NCBI RefSeq assembly: GCF_004342025.1
Contig: NZ_SLWN01000003.1
Coordinates: 496,001-560,000, forward strand
Direction of reading: 5' to 3'
Length of the DNA: 64,000 nucleotides
Origin: Kribbella steppae
GTDB taxonomy: Bacteria; Actinomycetota; Actinomycetes; Propionibacteriales; Kribbellaceae
This document shows positions 60,355-64,000 of the stretch, in pieces. The notes beneath the pieces are model-generated. The model worked only from the letters and a program-made list of their open reading frames with translations, had not been told where the DNA came from and did not search any database. The number at the start of each line of letters is the position of its first letter. Position 1 is the first letter of the stretch. A program made the position numbers and the translations under genes.

Positions 60355-60418
60355 ACGTCAAGCCTTTCACGGACAGGCAAGACGGCTGTGACGGTCGTCT
60401 CAGCGTGCACCCCGGCTG

Positions 60419-60446
60419 TTGCTGAGGACGCCGGGGTGGCTAGTCT
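60419..60446 (+). promoter_or_regulatory. Candidate sucCD promoter
   Basis: TTGCTG (60419-60424), 16-bp spacer, TAGTCT (60441-60446), about 90 nt upstream of the sucC start. A reasonable housekeeping-sigma match; not tested. Confidence 0.45.
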
Positions 60447-60541
60447 CAGGCCGACGGAACGCGCCGGCGACCGTGCCCTCCATCGGGAACTGCCCGCCTG
60501 CCGCGGCCTACTCGAACAGGTGCGAGAGAGGGACCACAGTC

Positions 60542-61714
60542 GTGGACTTGATGGAATACCAGGCGAAGACTGTCTTCGCCAAGCATGGAGTGCGGACGAC
60601 CGTGGGTGAGGTCGTCACCACTGCAGAAGAAGCCCGCGCGGCGGCCGAGAAGATCGGCGGCCGGGTCGTGGTGAAGGCCCAGGTGAAGACCGGCGGCCGC
60701 GGTAAGGCCGGTGGCGTGAAGCTGGCCTCCTCGCCGGACGAGGCGGAGGAGAAGGCCCGCGAGATCCTCGGTCTGGACATCAAGGGCCACATCGTCAAGA
60801 CGCTGAACATCGTCCCGGCCGCGGCGATCGCGGAGGAGTACTACTTCTCCTTCCTGATCGACCGGGCGAACCGGAACTACCTGTGCATCGCGTCGGCGGC
60901 CGGCGGTATGGAGATCGAGGAGGTCGCGCACACCAACCCTGAGGCGGTGGCGAAGATCTCGATCGACCCGGCCGTCGGGGTGGACGAGGCCAAGGCCCGG
61001 GAGATCGCGCAGGCGGCGAAGTACCCGGACGAGATCCTCGACGCAGTCGCGCCTGAGATCGTCAAGCTGTACGAGGTGTTCATCAGCGAGGACGCGTCGC
61101 TGGTCGAGGTGAACCCGCTGGTCAAGCTCGAGGACGGCAACGTCGAGGCGCTGGACGGCAAGGTCACGCTGGACGAGAACGCGGACTTCCGGCACCCCGA
61201 GCACGCCGAGTTCGAGGACGCGTCCGCGGACGACCCGCTGGAGGCGGCGGCCAAGGCCAAGGGCCTGAACTACGTGAAGCTGGACGGCTCTGTCGGCATC
61301 ATCGGCAACGGCGCCGGCCTGGTCATGTCCACGCTCGACGTCGTCGCGTACGCCGGTGAGGAGTTCGGCGGCGTGAAGCCGGCGAACTTCCTCGACATCG
61401 GTGGTGGCGCATCGGCGGAGGTGATGGCGAACGGCCTGGAGATCATCATCTCCGACGCCCAGGTGGAGAGCGTTTTCGTCAACGTCTTCGGCGGCATCAC
61501 GGCCTGTGACGCGGTCGCGAACGGCATCGTGCAGGCGTTCGAGCTGCTGGCGAGCCGCGACGAGCACGTCACCAAGCCGCTGGTCGTCCGGCTGGACGGC
61601 AACAACGCCGAGGAGGGCCGCCGCATCCTCGACGAGGCCGGGCTGGCCGGTCTGGAGCGGGTCGACACGATGGACGGCGCCGCCAAGCGGGCCGCCGAGC
61701 TGGCTGCGAAGTAA
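60542..61714 (+). CDS. sucC: Succinyl-CoA synthetase (ADP-forming) beta subunit
   Basis: 390 residues from a GTG at 60542 ([17 protein letters not shown]), the length and start expected for SucC; an ATG 9 nt later and an upstream open frame are less likely. ATP-grasp domain: [19 protein letters not shown] near 46-64, VEVNPLVKL, and the carboxy domain [20 protein letters not shown] ... [20 protein letters not shown]. With SucD it makes ATP and succinate from succinyl-CoA in the citric acid cycle. Confidence 0.97.
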   Translation: MDLMEYQAKTVFAKHGVRTTVGEVVTTAEEARAAAEKIGGRVVVKAQVKTGGRGKAGGVKLASSPDEAEEKAREILGLDIKGHIVKTLNIVPAAAIAEEYYFSFLIDRANRNYLCIASAAGGMEIEEVAHTNPEAVAKISIDPAVGVDEAKAREIAQAAKYPDEILDAVAPEIVKLYEVFISEDASLVEVNPLVKLEDGNVEALDGKVTLDENADFRHPEHAEFEDASADDPLEAAAKAKGLNYVKLDGSVGIIGNGAGLVMSTLDVVAYAGEEFGGVKPANFLDIGGGASAEVMANGLEIIISDAQVESVFVNVFGGITACDAVANGIVQAFELLASRDEHVTKPLVVRLDGNNAEEGRRILDEAGLAGLERVDTMDGAAKRAAELAAK

Positions 61715-61728
61715 GGGATCGCTGAACA

Positions 61729-62619
61729 ATGTCTATCTTCCTGACCAAGGACAGCAAGGTCATCGTCCAGGGCATGACCGGCTCGGAAGGCACCAAGCAC
61801 ACCACCCGGATGCTTGCCTCCGGCACCAACATCGTCGGCGGCGTGAACCCGCGCAAGGCCGGCCAGAGCCAGGACTTCGACGGCAAAGCGGTACCGGTCT
61901 TCGGCACCGTGGCGGACGCGGTGAAGGAGACCGGGGCGAACGTCTCGGTCATCTTCGTGCCGCCGAAGTTCACCAAGGACGCCGTCATCGAGGCGATCGA
62001 GGCGGCGGTGCCGCTGGTCGTGGTGATCACCGAGGGCGTGCCGGTACACGACACGGCCGCGTTCTTCGCCGCCGCGCAGGCGTCCGGCATCACCCGGATC
62101 ATCGGCCCGAACTGCCCCGGCATCATCACGCCGGGTGAGTCGAACGCCGGCATCATCCCGGCCGACATCGCCGGCCAGGGCCGGATCGGGCTGGTGTCGA
62201 AGTCGGGCACGCTGACGTACCAGATGATGTACGAACTGCGTGACTTCGGGTTCTCCACCGCGATCGGTATCGGTGGCGACCCGATCATCGGGACGACGCA
62301 CATCGACGCGCTGCGGGCGTTCCAGGACGACCCGGACACCGACGCGATCGTGATGATCGGTGAGATCGGTGGTGACGCCGAGGAGCGGGCGGCCGCGTTC
62401 ATCAAGGAGAACGTGACCAAGCCGGTCGTCGGCTATGTGGCCGGGTTCACCGCGCCGGAGGGCAAGACGATGGGTCACGCGGGTGCGATCGTGTCCGGTT
62501 CGTCCGGTACGGCGGCCGCGAAGCAGGAGGCCCTCGAGGCCGTCGGCGTGAAGGTCGGCAAGACGCCGTCCGAGACCGCCAACCTGATGCGCGAGATCAT
62601 GCAGGGTCTGACCAAGTAA
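61729..62619 (+). CDS. sucD: Succinyl-CoA synthetase alpha subunit
   Basis: 296 residues. The amino CoA-binding domain has [19 protein letters not shown] and GGVNPRKAG; the carboxy domain has the phosphorylated-His region [15 protein letters not shown] (His in GHAGA). [12 protein letters not shown] is the conserved loop. It starts 14 nt after sucC and is followed by a terminator, so sucC-sucD form a two-gene operon. Confidence 0.97.
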   Translation: MSIFLTKDSKVIVQGMTGSEGTKHTTRMLASGTNIVGGVNPRKAGQSQDFDGKAVPVFGTVADAVKETGANVSVIFVPPKFTKDAVIEAIEAAVPLVVVITEGVPVHDTAAFFAAAQASGITRIIGPNCPGIITPGESNAGIIPADIAGQGRIGLVSKSGTLTYQMMYELRDFGFSTAIGIGGDPIIGTTHIDALRAFQDDPDTDAIVMIGEIGGDAEERAAAFIKENVTKPVVGYVAGFTAPEGKTMGHAGAIVSGSSGTAAAKQEALEAVGVKVGKTPSETANLMREIMQGLTK

Positions 62620-62635
62620 GCAGCAGGACGACGAG

Positions 62636-62667
62636 CGGCCCCGGGACATCCCCGGGGCCGTTTCGTT
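62636..62667 (+). terminator. Intrinsic terminator of sucCD
   Basis: Perfect 10-bp arms CGGCCCCGGG (62636-62645) and CCCGGGGCCG (62651-62660), loop ACATC, followed by TTTCGTT. It also lies at the end of the convergent gene and may serve both. Confidence 0.88.
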
Positions 62668-62675
62668 CGGTGAAG

Positions 62676-64000
62676 CTACTTGTACGTCGCCGAGCGTTCG
62701 GCGGCCCGGGTCACGGTGTCGTTGAAGGCGGTGTCGGAGATGTCCAGGCCCTTCAGCACCGGGAACAGGACGTAGACGGCCTGGGCCCCGGACGAGGCGA
62801 TGCCGATCCGGTAGGTGAAGGTCTTCCCGCCACCGGTGTCGTACGACGCCCGCCAGCTCTCGCCCTTGATCAGGCGCGTCGACACCGTGCCGGTCGACTC
62901 CACCTTCGCGTTCGAGACGCTCTTCTCACAACCGTCGACGTTCTTGCGGACCTGGTCGGCGAAGGCCTTCGCGGCGGCCGGGGTGGCGAACTTCGCCACC
63001 ATGTCGTCCAGGCCGAACTCGGTCGGTACCTTCGCCTCCGGTGTCACGTAGGTCAGCGTGGTGGACTTCGTCGCCTTGGCCTTCTTCAGGTCGATCTTCT
63101 CGCAGCCCGTGCCGGCGCCGGTCTTGGTGCCCCCGCTGCTCACCCACGGCTTGTCGATACCGCTCAGCACCGGCAGGTCGACCGGCGCCATGAACCCGGG
63201 CGCCTCGGTGGTCGGCAGCAGAGCGGGTTTGGCCAGCGGAGCTCCGGTGCCGCAACCGCCGGTCTGGGCGCAGATCCGCTTCAGTCCGGCCGTCGCCGCG
63301 GCCAGCACCGGCTCGGGCTTGGGCGGCGTACCGGCGATGGAGTCGTGCTCGAGCACCATGGTGGCCTGGCCGGCGACCGCGACGGCGACGGTCTTGTACT
63401 TCGTCTTGGCGCCGTACGGCTGGCCGAAGACCGCGAGTATGCCGCGCTCGCCGACGCCGGTGGTGACGTAGCTGGAGGTCAGCCGGATCTGTGGGGTGGA
63501 GCAGGCGCTCAGCCAGCCGACTATCGAGGTGTAGGCCTTGGCCGCGGCGGACTTGTCGTTCGACACCTCGACGTACTGGACCGCGGTGTCCTTGGTGGCC
63601 GAGTTCTGGAAGGTGCGGACCCAGGTGCGCTGGCCGGCCGGGTCGGCGAACCGCTGGGACTGGCAGACGAACGAGCGCTCCGGGGCGCTGCTGCCGTCGA
63701 GGGTCTTGGTGATCGCCCAGGCGCCGGTCGCGCCGAGCGGCTTGGCCGTGGTGGCGTCGAGCAGGACCTTGGCATCGGTCAGCACGTTCGTGTCGGCCGA
63801 CTTGTCGTCGGCGGAGCCGGAGTTCGGACCGGACGTGTCGTCGCCGCCGAAAGCGTTCAGGGCAGCGACACCGCCGCCGCCGACCAGCACGACGACCGCG
63901 ATACCTGCGGCGATCGTCTGGTTCCGTTTGCGCGCCTTCTGCCGGCGTGCCTCCCGTGCAGCGGCGCGACCGCCGCCGCGGGGTGCGCGGTGGGAACCGG
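62676..64000 (-). CDS. Membrane-anchored extracellular sensor-like protein (5' end beyond window)
   Basis: The open frame reaches the right window edge, so the start is missing. The visible amino part is Arg/Ala-rich and cytoplasmic, then one helix (QTIAAGIAVVVLVGGGGVAA) anchors a long extracellular region. That region appears to be two related domains of about 170 residues, each with conserved Cys pairs (for example SFVCQSQRF ... SACSTPQ; GCEKIDLKK ... DGCEKSV), resembling PknH_C-type sensor domains of actinobacteria (tentative). No kinase domain is visible in the part present. Function unknown. Confidence 0.78.
   Translation of the reverse strand, partial: GSHRAPRGGGRAAAREARRQKARKRNQTIAAGIAVVVLVGGGGVAALNAFGGDDTSGPNSGSADDKSADTNVLTDAKVLLDATTAKPLGATGAWAITKTLDGSSAPERSFVCQSQRFADPAGQRTWVRTFQNSATKDTAVQYVEVSNDKSAAAKAYTSIVGWLSACSTPQIRLTSSYVTTGVGERGILAVFGQPYGAKTKYKTVAVAVAGQATMVLEHDSIAGTPPKPEPVLAAATAGLKRICAQTGGCGTGAPLAKPALLPTTEAPGFMAPVDLPVLSGIDKPWVSSGGTKTGAGTGCEKIDLKKAKATKSTTLTYVTPEAKVPTEFGLDDMVAKFATPAAAKAFADQVRKNVDGCEKSVSNAKVESTGTVSTRLIKGESWRASYDTGGGKTFTYRIGIASSGAQAVYVLFPVLKGLDISDTAFNDTVTRAAERSATYK

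Noticed and set aside
1-64000. tRNA, rRNA, CRISPR array, prophage or intact IS element
   Set aside because: Intergenic regions were read on both strands; no cloverleaf with TTCGA arm, no spaced direct repeats of CRISPR type, and no transposase or integrase gene were recognised.

Overview
This window is high-GC actinobacterial DNA. Protein content, GTG/TTG starts, many apparently leaderless promoters and the gene order pcrA - M23 peptidase - lipase - B12-binding protein - sucC - sucD (which resembles the Streptomyces arrangement as I remember it) point to a soil actinomycete. Kribbella or a close relative in the Propionibacteriales is my best guess, by inference only. No rRNA, tRNA, CRISPR array, prophage or intact insertion sequence was recognised.

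Left part (1-20 kb). The 5' end of an MMPL transporter gene (edge-truncated) lies beside a NarL-type two-component system, and both carry the same palindrome upstream. A minus-strand operon follows (amidase, Gfo/Idh/MocA oxidoreductase, otsA, FGGY kinase). Diverging from it is DUF3263 - LytR_C protein - otsB, so both steps of the OtsAB trehalose pathway are nearby. Next come a Fic protein with its own operator, a HhH DNA glycosylase, a CPA1 antiporter and a GlxA-type regulator. A SAM-I riboswitch then leads a threonine-synthase-like gene and a CysO-like sulfur carrier ending in Gly-Gly. The riboswitch and carrier suggest homocysteine (methionine) synthesis from O-phosphohomoserine rather than threonine synthesis. 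A VOC protein, a zinc alcohol dehydrogenase and a 13E12-type HNH protein complete this part.

Catabolic island (19.7-29.3 kb). An unusual wHTH regulator, a DapA-family aldolase, an enolase-superfamily enzyme, an LLM flavin oxidoreductase, an ATPase-less CUT1-type ABC importer and a secreted beta-propeller form one locus. One palindrome of the form TTACGGTC-N2-GACCGTAA lies in front of its transcription units, so it looks like a single local regulon.

Middle (29.4-46 kb). An EgtD-like methyltransferase with a membrane partner, a cold-shock protein, an MFS pump opposite a CGNR-type regulator, a broken MFS gene beside 19-bp tandem repeats, and a PspC/LiaSR-like envelope-stress module that includes a 59-residue membrane protein gene. 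An AAHS transporter and an IclR regulator share a 15-bp operator. A cysteine-free S18 paralogue (rpsR2) sits behind a Zur-box-like palindrome. PepC, two hydrolases and a clpP pair behind a PopR-like palindrome follow.

Right part (46-64 kb). pcrA, a LanC-like protein, an M23 peptidase, a lipase, a stand-alone B12-binding subunit, a second ATPase-less sugar ABC importer paired with a GH13 alpha-glucosidase, sucC-sucD, and an edge-truncated membrane-anchored protein. Between the importer and the glucosidase lie a frameshifted Arg/Asp/Glu-rich ORF, a strong terminator, a truncated gene remnant and a duplicated hairpin element.

Most adjacent co-directional genes overlap by 1-14 nt, indicating translational coupling in short operons. 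Protein identities come from motif recognition only; no database search was run.
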